Source: Cyclobacteriaceae bacterium | GTDB lineage: Bacteria; Bacteroidota; Bacteroidia; Cytophagales; Cyclobacteriaceae | Direction: 5' to 3' | DNA length: 64,000 nt | Assembly: GCA_016787565.1 (NCBI GenBank) | Contig: JAEUUG010000015.1 | Span: 62,001-126,000 of the forward strand | Part shown: one piece after another, positions 55,120 to 64,000 of the stretch | Layout of the letters: each line of letters opens with the position of its first letter | How positions within the stretch are numbered: the first letter of the stretch is position 1 | Made by a program: the position numbers and the translations under genes | Notes under the pieces: generated by a model | Databases searched by the model: none | Seen by the model: only the letters and a program-made list of their open reading frames with translations | What the model was told of the DNA's origin: nothing

Positions 55120-55234
55120 ATTTTTTGTTACAGATAGCTACAACGATAAAAGTAGTCCATCCGATCCACTCTCCGATACATTGATCATTGTTTTCGACCG
55201 CTCAACCTATACCATCGATCAATACATGTCTTTC

Positions 55235-55258
55235 ATTCGACCTTCGCGATGGTCGAAT
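55235..55258. promoter_or_regulatory. inverted repeat in the lytS/receptor intergenic region
   Basis: 8-bp perfect inverted repeat ATTCGACC (55235-55242) and GGTCGAAT (55251-55258), spacer TTCGCGAT, in the 289-bp divergent spacer (55120-55408). A TATCTTCG (55373-55380), 7 of 8 against TAnnTTTG, lies 28 bp before the receptor start and could be its minus-7 box. Operator role is inference. Confidence 0.4.
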
Positions 55259-55408
55259 AAATACCGGAAATGTCGATTAAATGAACCAGACGGTCTAATA
55301 GCCATACTAAACAGGGAACAAAAAACTTCCTTTGCAGTTACATACAAGAACCCTCCTTACAAAGAGGCAGGCTATCTTCGTTAAAACCAGTTATTTATCA
55401 AAAACGCA

Positions 55409-58408
55409 ATGAAAAAAGTAGTACTCATTCTGATTGCAGCATACGCAACGTTGCCCGCCATGGCCCAAAATCAAAACCCGGGCGGTGGAAATTTCAGAAC
55501 GCAATCTTCGGTCCCCGCATCCACAACACCAGAACAAAAAGGAAATGGAAAAATAATTGGTGCCGTTATCGATGCCGGAAATAATCAGCCTGTAGAATTT
55601 GCCAATGTTGCGTTGATGGATCCAAAAACCGGAAAACCCGTAGACGGAACAGTGTGTGATGATAAGGGTAAATTTGTCATCCCTAAAGTTGCTTCAGGAA
55701 CCTATCACATTACAATATCTTTTATCGGTTACGAATCCTTCACCATTGAAAATGTTGTTGTATCGGATAAGAAGAGTGAGATTAACCTCGGCACCATCAA
55801 ACTTAAAGACAGCGCTAAGATGCTGGGCGAAGTAACCGTGGAAGCTGAGAAAAACCTGATTGAAGAACGTGTTGACCGTACCATCTACAATGCAGAGAAC
55901 GACCAAACTGCGCGTGGTGGTGATGCTACTGATGTTTTAAAACGGGTACCCATGCTTTCGGTGGATTTGGAAGGAAATGTTTCCATGCGGGGTAGCCAGA
56001 ATATTCAGGTACTCATAAATAACAAGCCCTCTACCATCATGGCTGCCAATATTGCCGATGCCCTGAAGCAAATTCCCGCTGACCAGATCAAATCGGTAGA
56101 GGTGATTACTTCGCCTTCAGCAAAGTATGATGCTGAAGGATCAGCTGGTATTATCAACATCATTACGAAAAAGAATACACTGCAGGGATTAACCCTGAAC
56201 ATTGATGCCGGTGTGGGAAACAGGGGAGCAAATTTGGGCTTGAATGGAAACTACCGCCAGAAGAAAATGGGCTTCTCCCTTGGTGGATTTGGTCGAGCCA
56301 ACTACAATATCAACGGAAGATTTGAAAACGAACAAAGAACCTTCTCAAGTTTATCGGATCAATTTCCTACCGTTAACCTTCAACAAGCTGATACACGGAA
56401 CCGCGGGTTATTTGGTAACTATACCCTGGGCTGGGATTATGACATCAATGAAAAAAATTCGCTTGTAGCTTCTGCGCGCTTCGGTGCCCGAAACGGCAAC
56501 AACTTTCAGGATAATTTATTGACTCAGATTTCAGATGAAAATGGCTCCTCCACTACGCTGCGCAACGTTGAGACAAATAACCTCAATAACTCGGTTGATC
56601 TGAGCTTGACATATACCCATCTTTATGAAAAGCCACAACGTGAGTTCAGCATACTTGGAAACTTCAGCCGGAATAATGGCAACAATGATTTTGAAAACCT
56701 GATCAGCCAGGTCGATGGTGTGAACAGTCCGAGTGGATTTAAAAACCTGAACGACAGTTACAATCAGGAGATGACGTTGCAAGTCGATTATCAGACACCC
56801 ATTCAGGACAATCAAATGGTTGAGTTTGGCGCTAAAGACATCATGCGAAAAGTATTCAGTGATTTCTCCTACTTCAGCGATCCGGAAGGCGATGGTAGTT
56901 ATGTGTTGTCGAACAATAGTTCGTTGACAAACAATCTCAATTATGATCAAAACATTGTAGCGGGCTATTTATCGTATACCTATACATCAAAAAATGCGTA
57001 CAGCATCAAAGCTGGTGGTCGTTACGAGTACACAACCATTAATGCCTATACCCAAACGGAAGCCAATATTGACATACCGGAGTATGGCGCATTTGTTCCC
57101 AGTATTAATATCTCCAAAAAGTTAAAATCTGGTAAGACCATAAAAGCTGCTTACAACAGAAGAATTCAACGTCCTTCCATTCGGTTTTTAAATCCTAATG
57201 TGCAGGCATCGAATCCGTATGATGTTACCTTTGGTAATCCAAACCTTGATCCGGAATACTCCAATAATTTTGAAGTTTCGTACAGCACCTTTGTAAAAGG
57301 TACCTCCATCAATTTCTCAACCTTCTGGCGGAATACGAACAATGGTATTCAAAGTATACGTACCGTTGAGATTACACCGGATGACATCCAACGTGTAACA
57401 ACTACCTATGACAACATCGGTCAGGAAGATGCCGTGGGTATCAATGTTTTTGCTAATGTATCGCTCGGTAAGCTTATGTTAAACGGAGGTGCAGATGTGT
57501 ACTACTCCATGCTGAACAACAACCTTCCAGTTGATGCCAATAATCCAGAAGATCCGAATCGTCAGTATAGCGCCAGCAACGAAGGTTGGGTGGCCAGTGG
57601 CCGTATGTTCGGTAGCTACAACCTGAATAAGGGCTGGGGCTTTCAGTTCTTTGGCTTCTATCGCGGACGTCAGATACAATTGCAAGGTACACAGGGTGGC
57701 ATGGGTATCTACAGCCTGGGCCTGAGGAAGGATTTTAATAACAAAAAAGGAAGTATTGGTTTAGGTGCCGAAAACTTCTTTGCTACAGAGATGAAAATCA
57801 AGAGCAACGTAACCTCACCGCTTGTGAACCGCGAAAGTCTGAACGTGATGCGCAACATGGGCTTCCGCCTGAACGTGAGTTACCGCATAGGCAAGATGAG
57901 TATGGATGCCCGTCCAAAACGCAGACGTTCCATCAACAACGATGATTTGAAAGATGGTGGTGGAGATGGCGGTGGTATGGACATGAGTAGTGGCCAAACG
58001 CAGCAACGCAGTTCAGGCTCGATGCCTGCGATTACCGCTGGAGCTGCAGCAAAAGTTGCTGATGTTAAACTCCCGGCAAGCGACCCTGAAGCAGTTGTTA
58101 AAGCCGAAGGTAAATGGACATACACTATTGAATCACCTCAAGGATCCAATGGCGGAACCATTACCCTTACAAAAGAGGGAGAAACATTCAGTGGTGTTAT
58201 TTTCAATACCCGCATGAATAAAGAAACCCCGCTTTCATCTGTAACGCTCAACGGAAATGAATTGACGTTTTCGTATGACGCAGACATGCGCGGCAATGTG
58301 ATGAAGATTGAAGTGAAGGTTGTGATTAAAGAAGATGCCTTTAGTGGCACCATGAGCATCGGACAGTTTGGTGCATTCCCCATCACGGCACAACGCGAAA
58401 AAGAATAA
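55409..58408 (+). CDS. outer membrane TonB-receptor-like protein (OMP beta-barrel family) with extra C-terminal domain
   Basis: 999 residues. Signal peptide (1-19, ATLPAMAQ), carboxypeptidase-regulatory-like domain (about 50-140, KIIGAVIDAGNNQPVEFANV), a plug domain (about 150-260, TARGGDATDVLKRVPMLSVD) and the outer membrane beta-barrel family domain (about 380-830). The barrel should end at about 830, but the protein continues: a basic and Gly/Asp-rich linker (PKRRRSINNDD, then DGGGDGGGMDM, 835-865) and a globular domain (about 895-998, GKWTYTIESPQGSNGGTITL to SIGQFGAFPI) resembling the small beta-barrel modules added to many Bacteroidota hydrolases. The gene is divergent from the LytS gene. 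Confidence 0.9.
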   Translation: MKKVVLILIAAYATLPAMAQNQNPGGGNFRTQSSVPASTTPEQKGNGKIIGAVIDAGNNQPVEFANVALMDPKTGKPVDGTVCDDKGKFVIPKVASGTYHITISFIGYESFTIENVVVSDKKSEINLGTIKLKDSAKMLGEVTVEAEKNLIEERVDRTIYNAENDQTARGGDATDVLKRVPMLSVDLEGNVSMRGSQNIQVLINNKPSTIMAANIADALKQIPADQIKSVEVITSPSAKYDAEGSAGIINIITKKNTLQGLTLNIDAGVGNRGANLGLNGNYRQKKMGFSLGGFGRANYNINGRFENEQRTFSSLSDQFPTVNLQQADTRNRGLFGNYTLGWDYDINEKNSLVASARFGARNGNNFQDNLLTQISDENGSSTTLRNVETNNLNNSVDLSLTYTHLYEKPQREFSILGNFSRNNGNNDFENLISQVDGVNSPSGFKNLNDSYNQEMTLQVDYQTPIQDNQMVEFGAKDIMRKVFSDFSYFSDPEGDGSYVLSNNSSLTNNLNYDQNIVAGYLSYTYTSKNAYSIKAGGRYEYTTINAYTQTEANIDIPEYGAFVPSINISKKLKSGKTIKAAYNRRIQRPSIRFLNPNVQASNPYDVTFGNPNLDPEYSNNFEVSYSTFVKGTSINFSTFWRNTNNGIQSIRTVEITPDDIQRVTTTYDNIGQEDAVGINVFANVSLGKLMLNGGADVYYSMLNNNLPVDANNPEDPNRQYSASNEGWVASGRMFGSYNLNKGWGFQFFGFYRGRQIQLQGTQGGMGIYSLGLRKDFNNKKGSIGLGAENFFATEMKIKSNVTSPLVNRESLNVMRNMGFRLNVSYRIGKMSMDARPKRRRSINNDDLKDGGGDGGGMDMSSGQTQQRSSGSMPAITAGAAAKVADVKLPASDPEAVVKAEGKWTYTIESPQGSNGGTITLTKEGETFSGVIFNTRMNKETPLSSVTLNGNELTFSYDADMRGNVMKIEVKVVIKEDAFSGTMSIGQFGAFPITAQREKE

Positions 58409-58431
58409 TAAGTTTTGGGATTGGGTTGTTT

Positions 58432-58459
58432 GAGTCCGGCTTCGAAAGGAGCCGGACTC
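58432..58459. terminator. hairpin between convergent receptor and CotH genes, likely bidirectional terminator
   Basis: 10-bp perfect stem GAGTCCGGCT (58432-58441) and AGCCGGACTC (58450-58459), loop TCGAAAGG, followed on the plus strand by TTCTTATTT. It lies between the two stop codons. Confidence 0.8.
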
Positions 58460-58462
58460 TTC

Positions 58463-61400
58463 TTATTTCAGGATGATCCGCTTCACAACCTGGCGATACC
58501 CCATTCGGATGGTAACCACATATAAGCCTGGAGATAGGGAATTGAGTTGCAATGATGCTTCTGTTGAATTTACAGGATACTGCCGTACGATACTACCCAA
58601 CGAGTTTAACACCATAATTTCCTGCATCAGGTTTTCCGATTCAACGCGAACCAAACCCTGAGTCGGGTTAGGGTACACACGAATTCCATTTTCAATTTCT
58701 TCCGCGGTAGCAACCGGGATTTCAAAGATATTTTCAGCTCCCGGGGTTAACTGTGAAGTCAGCAGAAAAGGGCCCGTTGCATTGGGTATTCTGCTATAGG
58801 ATGTTGTTGCAAAATGTGCAGCAAAGTTTACTTCACTCAATGTTTGAAGCGTGCTTCCTACCATTTGGTAAAGCCCGATCTGCTCACCTTCTGCAGACAA
58901 TTTAAAGTTTACATGTAGCGGACCCTGGCCCGGTTGCTCATCGGCCCATAATACTTTATAAGCACCAGGCGCAATACTTGTTTTTCCGGTACCAGCCGGT
59001 ATCAGATGTTTCGTTTTGTTTTGAAAATTATCGGTAATAAACAGATTGCCCAAATCAACTGTTTGCGTTCCGGCATTGTACAATTCAATCCAATCTTCCT
59101 CTTCATTAAAATCATCTGTCACCTGAAATGAATTCGCACTGAACTCATTGATAACAATTCCGGTAATGGGTAAAGCCTGTTCAAATTCAGCTTCCAGCGA
59201 AATATCGCTGTAGGCAACATCCGAAACTACAAGATCAGTCGCGGTAAACGCTGTCTCGTTACCAACTTGCAAACCCATCAAAGTAAAATCAAAGCTGATG
59301 TCAGAGCTTTGTGGTGAATTCTGATGTACCTCCACTGCTAAAACATTAGTGCCATTGGTTAAAATTCCATTCGGGATGGTGAAGGTGTTGAATACATTTT
59401 CAACCGGAATAGCCTGCTCGGCAAGGGTAGAATTTGTAATGGTTCCCGTTGGCATGTTGTTCCGGTACACCTCCACCCCATTCAGGTACACAACAACGCC
59501 ATCATCAAACAATACAGAAGCCTGTAGATTATCAACACCGGTGATATCAGTGACCGTAAACTGTTTTCGAAAATATGTTGTAATGTACTTGTTGTTGGCA
59601 TCGGAGCCATAGCCCACCACCGTTTGTTCATCACCATCGCCATAGCCCAACTGAGCCGTACCGGAAGCCCAGGTGGCATCATTAAATCCAATGGTTGTCC
59701 AGTTGGAAGCGGGTAAACTACCAAGATCAAAATATTTCCAAGCGCTGCTTTGCGCAATCATCGGCAGTACAACCGATTCTCTTTTCTTTATTGTCCATTT
59801 TTTGAATTGATAGCCCGGCATCGGAACAGCTTCTGCTGTGTAGGGAATGTTTCTGAAATAATCGCCATTGACCAACGGTTCATCCAACAGAATTCCGTTC
59901 AGTCGAACTTTTCCAGTTTGAGGTGACGTAACCTGTGCACTTATTCTTACCTGCTGATTCAAATTAAAAAACGAAGCCGTGTGCTCCTTCATAAAAACAT
60001 TTCGCTGTGTAGCAAAATCGCGCAGACGCTGTACTTCATAATTCCAGTCGCCTATGTTTCCGCCCCAGCGCTGCTTATGAAAAGGTATCTCATTTTTTAA
60101 CCGGTTTTGAAAATCGTCAATGAACTGGTTCACACGCGCAGGTTTGAAGGTTGTGTTCATGGCCGTTGTTAGTGTTTGAATAAACCGGTTTCTGAACTCC
60201 GGGTTCTGCAACACCAACCGGATGTGCAACGTAGACCAGGGTGGATTTGGCCAATCTACCCCACTGTTCGGGTCAGTCGCGAAATTTAATGTTGGATGAG
60301 TAGCATAGCTGGCCCAGGTATAAAGGGCAAATCCAAAATCGGTATCCCACAATATCCACCGGTACTTGCCATTGGTAGATCGTTGACGCCAGAATTTAAT
60401 GTTGTTGCCGGGCCAATCGGTGTTACCATAATAAATTTCAGCCGCCAGATAGTTAATGAATTCCTGAACATCGATGTGCTGATCGATAAATTGAAAGGTA
60501 GCAGGATCAGTTGGATTGAGTGTTCCCAATGTATTGAGGTAGGTGTAGTACGCATCAGAAGAACCCTCAATGGCGTTGCCCCAGGTTTCAATCAGGTCGA
60601 GATCATTTTTTTTGATGCCGTAATTGGATTCAATAAAATCACCATCAATTTTTTCGCGCAGATTTTGAATACCCCAGTATTCACCATTCAGATAGAAAGT
60701 AGCCGGTTGATAGGCCATGTAATCAACATCCATTTGTCCGACAGGCAGCGATTGCATCAATGCATCACGAAACATCGTGGTGTTAAAATCATTTCCGGAA
60801 TTGCGCAACATAAATCCACCGTATCGGCTTGAAAGTTTTGTATCGAACAATTTTTCATCAATGGTCTTTTTTCCATATTTATCGCGTGCCTTTATTGCGA
60901 ATGACTTCTGCGGAAAATTCCGGCTGCAGGCTCCGCCAATGCGGATGTCTACAGACTGATTAAACTGACGATTCCCACTGGCATCAAAATATTCGAATAC
61001 GGCATGTCGATTCCAATCCTGATTCCAGTTCACGCGATTTCCCTGGCAATTTCCAGGAATACCATTCGTACCATCGGTGTAAATACCAATAATATTATTC
61101 CATAAGTATGCTGGCTTTGTCGATATGGAAACAACCGGCATCGTAAAGGTGTGCTCATTAATGAAATAGGTTTTAACTTCTGTATCACTGGGTATGTAGA
61201 GATCATGAAAAGCTTTAGCCTTAACAATGGTCGTCTTAGTAATACTCACTGGTGCAGTGTAGCGTGAAGCAGAAATGGTTGGTTCAGTACCATCCAGCGT
61301 AAAGTAAATTGCTGCGGAAGAAAGTGCGTGAGACATGGATACAGTCTGCACCCCGGTGTAACGGCCGGCCTTCATGGAGAGCTCGGGTTTTTCCAACTGC

Positions 61401-61891
61401 ATTGATGCTGCCTTACTGTCATTTTTTGTACGGGGTGTTGGTGATACGAGGTATGACCAGGTTGATCCACCATCGGCTGTTCTACCATACGCAACGTTGG
61501 TGTATTGCTTGGGAAATTGAATGTAGTCTACTTGCTGCAAACCGGGTGTAGAAAGAATCAGCTCTTCGCCATCACTATCGAGCGAAAAATTAGTATGCCA
61601 ACCTGTATTCAGTCCATCACACCAAATCAATAGGAAACCTTTGGAGGGAATGGAAGCACCAGTAGGAATTTGCCACTTTGTTTTTTGCGAAACATCATCC
61701 GACAAATAGTACCCGCTAATATTTACCGTGTTACCGCCTGCATTATAGATTTCAACCCAGGGAGAAAAATTATAATAGTCGTTATCGTAGTTGATGTCTG
61801 CATTTGCCGGACAAACTTCATTGATCACAATCTGCGCTTGCAACATAGAACTCAATGAAAGAAGTACAAACCCTAAAAATATTCGATTCAT
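58463..61891 (-). CDS. secreted CotH-kinase-family protein with lamin-tail domains and T9SS sorting domain
   Basis: 1142 residues from the ATG at 61891, which opens a signal peptide (MNRIFLGFVLLSLSSMLQAQ); the frame starts five codons earlier. Order: first lamin-tail domain (about 20-150, WVEIYNAGGNTVNISGYYLS), chitobiase/hexosaminidase C-terminal-like domain (FTLDGTEPTISASRYTAPVS, about 200-240), CotH kinase domain (about 250-600, GGACSRNFPQKSFAIKARDK, YWGIQNLREKIDGDF, WILWDTDFGFA), a beta-sandwich (about 720-880), second lamin-tail domain (WIELYNAGTQTVDLGNLFIT), and a type A T9SS sorting domain (VYPNPTQGLVRVES to SLSPGLYVVTI). It is exported to the cell surface or medium. CotH is an atypical protein kinase in Bacillus; the target here is unknown. 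Confidence 0.9.
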   Translation of the reverse strand: MNRIFLGFVLLSLSSMLQAQIVINEVCPANADINYDNDYYNFSPWVEIYNAGGNTVNISGYYLSDDVSQKTKWQIPTGASIPSKGFLLIWCDGLNTGWHTNFSLDSDGEELILSTPGLQQVDYIQFPKQYTNVAYGRTADGGSTWSYLVSPTPRTKNDSKAASMQLEKPELSMKAGRYTGVQTVSMSHALSSAAIYFTLDGTEPTISASRYTAPVSITKTTIVKAKAFHDLYIPSDTEVKTYFINEHTFTMPVVSISTKPAYLWNNIIGIYTDGTNGIPGNCQGNRVNWNQDWNRHAVFEYFDASGNRQFNQSVDIRIGGACSRNFPQKSFAIKARDKYGKKTIDEKLFDTKLSSRYGGFMLRNSGNDFNTTMFRDALMQSLPVGQMDVDYMAYQPATFYLNGEYWGIQNLREKIDGDFIESNYGIKKNDLDLIETWGNAIEGSSDAYYTYLNTLGTLNPTDPATFQFIDQHIDVQEFINYLAAEIYYGNTDWPGNNIKFWRQRSTNGKYRWILWDTDFGFALYTWASYATHPTLNFATDPNSGVDWPNPPWSTLHIRLVLQNPEFRNRFIQTLTTAMNTTFKPARVNQFIDDFQNRLKNEIPFHKQRWGGNIGDWNYEVQRLRDFATQRNVFMKEHTASFFNLNQQVRISAQVTSPQTGKVRLNGILLDEPLVNGDYFRNIPYTAEAVPMPGYQFKKWTIKKRESVVLPMIAQSSAWKYFDLGSLPASNWTTIGFNDATWASGTAQLGYGDGDEQTVVGYGSDANNKYITTYFRKQFTVTDITGVDNLQASVLFDDGVVVYLNGVEVYRNNMPTGTITNSTLAEQAIPVENVFNTFTIPNGILTNGTNVLAVEVHQNSPQSSDISFDFTLMGLQVGNETAFTATDLVVSDVAYSDISLEAEFEQALPITGIVINEFSANSFQVTDDFNEEEDWIELYNAGTQTVDLGNLFITDNFQNKTKHLIPAGTGKTSIAPGAYKVLWADEQPGQGPLHVNFKLSAEGEQIGLYQMVGSTLQTLSEVNFAAHFATTSYSRIPNATGPFLLTSQLTPGAENIFEIPVATAEEIENGIRVYPNPTQGLVRVESENLMQEIMVLNSLGSIVRQYPVNSTEASLQLNSLSPGLYVVTIRMGYRQVVKRIILK

Positions 61892-61960
61892 AGAAAAAGT
61901 TAACAACGAATATAGGGATAATACCCGATGTTGACATTAGGTAAACAAGTCTGCAACACT

Positions 61961-62722
61961 TTAAATATTTGCAATTTCAGCCATAGCTCTGATTTTCCGG
62001 ATGCGCTCAGGATCAACTGAACGTAATAAGAACTCAGAACCCTCGTCCGATCCCATGCCGGCAATGGCCGGATTTCGAAAGGTCATGGTGCTTTCGCAGA
62101 AAGATTGAGCCGAAAAATGTATTTCTGTTGCCCCTGATGTGGCCACAATATCACTAACCGTATCTTCATTGACACCTGAACCTGGCATAATGGCAATCCG
62201 GCCGTTTGCACGCTTAATCAATTCACCAATTAACGTTGCTCCTTTTGATGCCTGTGCTTGCTGGCCGGCAGTTAAAATCCGGTCGAATCCAACTTCGATA
62301 CAATCTTCCAACGCTTCAAACGGATCACGTGTCATGTCAAAGGCACGGTGGCACGTAACTTTCAATGGACGGGCTTTGGCTATTAATTCCTGGCAACGTT
62401 GTTTATCGATCCGTCCTTCCGGGGTGAGTATCCCAAACACAACACCATCCACGCTGAGTCGTTGGCATTGCGCGATATCGCGCTTCATGGCATAAAACTC
62501 ATAACTGGAGTATTGAAAATCACCACCACGGGGTCGGATCATCACGAACACATCCAGCGTAACATGCTGGCGCACCACTTCAATTGTACCGTACGCGGGT
62601 GTTGTTCCACCTTCACCAGGATTGTCACAAAGTTCAATACGATCTGCGCCTCCCTCCTGCGCCTTCAGCGCAGAATCGATGTTATAGACAACAATCTCAA
62701 CGGCAAGTTTTTTCTTATGCAT
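61961..62722 (-). CDS. cutC: CutC family copper homeostasis protein
   Basis: 253 residues, TIM barrel, cytoplasmic. Strong CutC motifs: GADRIELCDNPGEGGTTPAYG, VMIRPRGGDFQYS, VTCHRAFDMTRDPFEALEDC, DRILTAGQQAQASKGATLI and IMPGSGVNEDTV. The family was linked to copper tolerance but its chemistry is unsettled. Its start lies five bases after the stop of the asparaginase gene, so they form an operon. Confidence 0.96.
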   Translation of the reverse strand: MHKKKLAVEIVVYNIDSALKAQEGGADRIELCDNPGEGGTTPAYGTIEVVRQHVTLDVFVMIRPRGGDFQYSSYEFYAMKRDIAQCQRLSVDGVVFGILTPEGRIDKQRCQELIAKARPLKVTCHRAFDMTRDPFEALEDCIEVGFDRILTAGQQAQASKGATLIGELIKRANGRIAIMPGSGVNEDTVSDIVATSGATEIHFSAQSFCESTMTFRNPAIAGMGSDEGSEFLLRSVDPERIRKIRAMAEIANI

Positions 62723-62727
62723 GAAAT

Positions 62728-63687
62728 TTAATAGTGACTTTTCGAATTGCTCAACTTATTTCCGGAGGCATCGTGAACAGCATATGTAAATCCCTTTTGC
62801 AAGCAATAGGCACCGTACTCACCATTTTTGTTCAGCGCCAGAAATCCGACCTGGATTTCTTTTGCTTTGGATGGATTTTTTTTGAGAATTCTGTCTACAG
62901 CCATCCGACAAGCATCTTCCGGTGAATTCCCTTGCCGCATCAATTCCACTACCAAATGGCAGCCCACAATACGAATCACCTCTTCACCCACGCCCGTAGA
63001 TGTAGCCGCACCAATTTCATTGTCAACATACAAACCTGCACCAATAATGGGTGAGTCCCCAACCCGCCCGTGCAGCTTAAAGGCCATACCACTGGTGGTG
63101 CAAGCGCCTGATAAATTTCCCTTTGCATCCAGCGCCAGTATGCCAATGGTATCGTGATTCTCAATATTTGCTACCGGTTTGTATTCCGATTTTTTTTTCC
63201 ACTCCCTCCAGGTTTTTTCCGATTCTTTGGTGAGCAGCTTTTCTTTCGTAAAGCCATTGGCCAGTGCAAACTGCAATGCGCCATCACCCACCAACATAAC
63301 ATGGGGAGTTTTTTCCATCACCTTACGCGCCACAGAAATTGGATGAACGATGTGTTGCAGGAAAGCAACCGACCCACAATTTCCCTCTTCATCCATGATG
63401 CAGGCATCCAGCGTGACACGGCCATTGCGATCGGGCAAACCACCCAATCCTACTGAGCTTTCTTTTGCATCACCTTCGGGTACACGCGCACCAGCTTCAA
63501 CGGCATCAAGTGCGCGGCCGCCATCAGATAATATTTTCCAGGCCGCTACATTGGCTTGCATCCCAAAATCCCACGTGGAAAGAACAATGGGCTTATTGAC
63601 CGATCCACGGAAAGCAAAAACCGATGGTGTTGAAAACAGGGATGCCCCAAGAGCCGAAAGCTTAATGAATTTTCTGCGCGATGTCAT
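62728..63687 (-). CDS. Tat-exported N4-(beta-N-acetylglucosaminyl)-L-asparaginase
   Basis: 319 residues from the ATG at 63687; an in-frame TTG at 63702 is disregarded. N-terminal twin-arginine signal TSRRKFIKLSALGASLFS. Ntn-hydrolase of the glycosylasparaginase type: the autoproteolysis/nucleophile Thr180 stands in NHDTIGILALD (same HDTIG motif as the Flavobacterium glycosylasparaginase). GRVGDSPIIGAGLYVDNEIG and ATSTGVGEEVIRIVG complete the active site. It cleaves the GlcNAc-Asn bond of N-glycoproteins in the periplasm. It is the first gene before cutC. Confidence 0.95.
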   Translation of the reverse strand: MTSRRKFIKLSALGASLFSTPSVFAFRGSVNKPIVLSTWDFGMQANVAAWKILSDGGRALDAVEAGARVPEGDAKESSVGLGGLPDRNGRVTLDACIMDEEGNCGSVAFLQHIVHPISVARKVMEKTPHVMLVGDGALQFALANGFTKEKLLTKESEKTWREWKKKSEYKPVANIENHDTIGILALDAKGNLSGACTTSGMAFKLHGRVGDSPIIGAGLYVDNEIGAATSTGVGEEVIRIVGCHLVVELMRQGNSPEDACRMAVDRILKKNPSKAKEIQVGFLALNKNGEYGAYCLQKGFTYAVHDASGNKLSNSKSHY

Positions 63688-63719
63688 ATTTTGAATTGAC
63701 AATTGAACAATGAATCATA

Positions 63720-64000
63720 CTAATTCTTAATCACACGCCTCGCCAGCCTGAAATTTTTCTGATAATATTCTGTATACAGATTGGTCTCCACTACGCCCAG
63801 GGTACTCGAAGAATGAATAAACTTAACGTTATTTTTTCCTTTCCGCTCCGTTACCAATCCGACATGGGTTATCGCGCGTTTCTTTTTTCCGGTGGCAAAG
63901 AAAACCAGGTCTCCGGGCTCCAGCTCTTTCATCTTGATTTCCTCACCTACCTTACTTTGGTCTTCCGAACTGCGGGGAAGGGAGACATTAATAGCGCGAA
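63720..64000 (-). CDS. NlpC/P60 family cysteine peptidase, 5' end outside window
   Basis: Frame open from the window edge; the visible 93 codons encode the C-terminal half of an NlpC/P60 domain. Features: LPRSSEDQ just after the missing catalytic Cys region, LEPGDLVFF, the catalytic His in THVGLV, and KFIHSSSTLGVVET. An ATG at 63932 is internal and not the start. These enzymes cleave cell-wall peptides (D-Glu-diaminopimelate bond). The distance to the asparaginase is 33 bp on the same strand. Confidence 0.88.
   Translation of the reverse strand, partial: RAINVSLPRSSEDQSKVGEEIKMKELEPGDLVFFATGKKKRAITHVGLVTERKGKNNVKFIHSSSTLGVVETNLYTEYYQKNFRLARRVIKN

Noticed and set aside
55046..55384. 112-codon plus frame upstream of the receptor gene
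   Set aside because: It starts inside the lytS gene on the other strand and has an arginine/cysteine-rich, non-protein-like composition.
1..64000. CRISPR arrays, insertion sequences, integrase or attachment sites
   Set aside because: No direct-repeat arrays, transposase or integrase genes, or tRNA-linked duplications were seen in the window.

Overview
The window looks like a chromosomal segment of a free-living or polymer-degrading Bacteroidota bacterium, most likely of the Cytophagales type (order-level placement is inference). Evidence: a SusC/SusD pair under an ECF sigma/FecR couple, lipoprotein signal sequences, a type IX secretion C-terminal sorting domain, Na+-translocating NQR genes, LytTR/LytS regulators, near absence of Shine-Dalgarno sequences, and promoters of the Bacteroidota form TTG-N19-TAnnTTTG (clearest in front of tRNA-Ala at 50144-50173). 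No transposase, integrase, phage gene or CRISPR array was seen.

Region 1 (1-17885, minus strand) is a polysaccharide utilization locus. Read in the direction of transcription it holds an ECF sigma factor, a FecR-type anti-sigma factor, a SusC-type transporter with an N-terminal STN signalling domain, a SusD lipoprotein, a parallel beta-helix lipoprotein, a PKD-domain lipoprotein, two consecutive (alpha/alpha)6-barrel proteins (one GH63-like, one lipoprotein of no family I can name), a GH3 enzyme with a PA14 insert, and a clan GH-A glycosidase cut by the window edge. The STN domain, FecR and sigma factor together predict substrate-induced cell-surface signalling. The substrate cannot be read from the sequence. 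Hairpins at 16044-16073 and 7504-7529 split the locus into likely transcripts.

Region 2 (18124-34834) starts divergently with a two-gene unit, a large GH63-like glucosidase and a GH133-type debranching enzyme. Housekeeping and metabolic genes follow: DUF1330, periplasmic FKBP isomerase, zinc MDR dehydrogenase, MAO-type flavoenzyme, TspO-like membrane protein, CDGSH protein, S9 peptidase, GT39-type glycosyltransferase, a 52-residue zinc-ribbon membrane protein, a possible structured RNA ending in a strong terminator (31733-31777), a GH32 lipoprotein divergent from an exported sugar epimerase-like TIM barrel, and a 58-residue conserved small protein.

Region 3 (35071-42838, minus) carries a stand-alone IF-2 N-domain-like protein, a DUF502 protein, nqrABCDE closed by a terminator with no nqrF, and cmk translationally coupled to a tiny lipoprotein gene.

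Region 4 (42903-50258) has a helical small protein, a DUF4038/GH140-like enzyme, a GH29 alpha-L-fucosidase, a PH-like membrane protein, tRNA-Asn(GTT), a DEAD-box helicase with a structured leader, mannonate dehydratase (uxuA) and tRNA-Ala(GGC).

Region 5 (50374-64000) holds a coupled DUF2157-type membrane protein pair, a DUF6090-like protein, a LytS/LytTR two-component pair divergent from an outer membrane receptor with an extra C-terminal domain, a 1142-residue CotH-kinase protein with a type IX sorting signal, cutC, a Tat-exported glycosylasparaginase and the C-terminal part of an NlpC/P60 peptidase. Genes for breaking down glycans and glycoproteins (GH3, GH5-like, GH29, GH32, GH63, GH140-like, glycosylasparaginase, uxuA) recur across the window and fit a polymer-degrading lifestyle.
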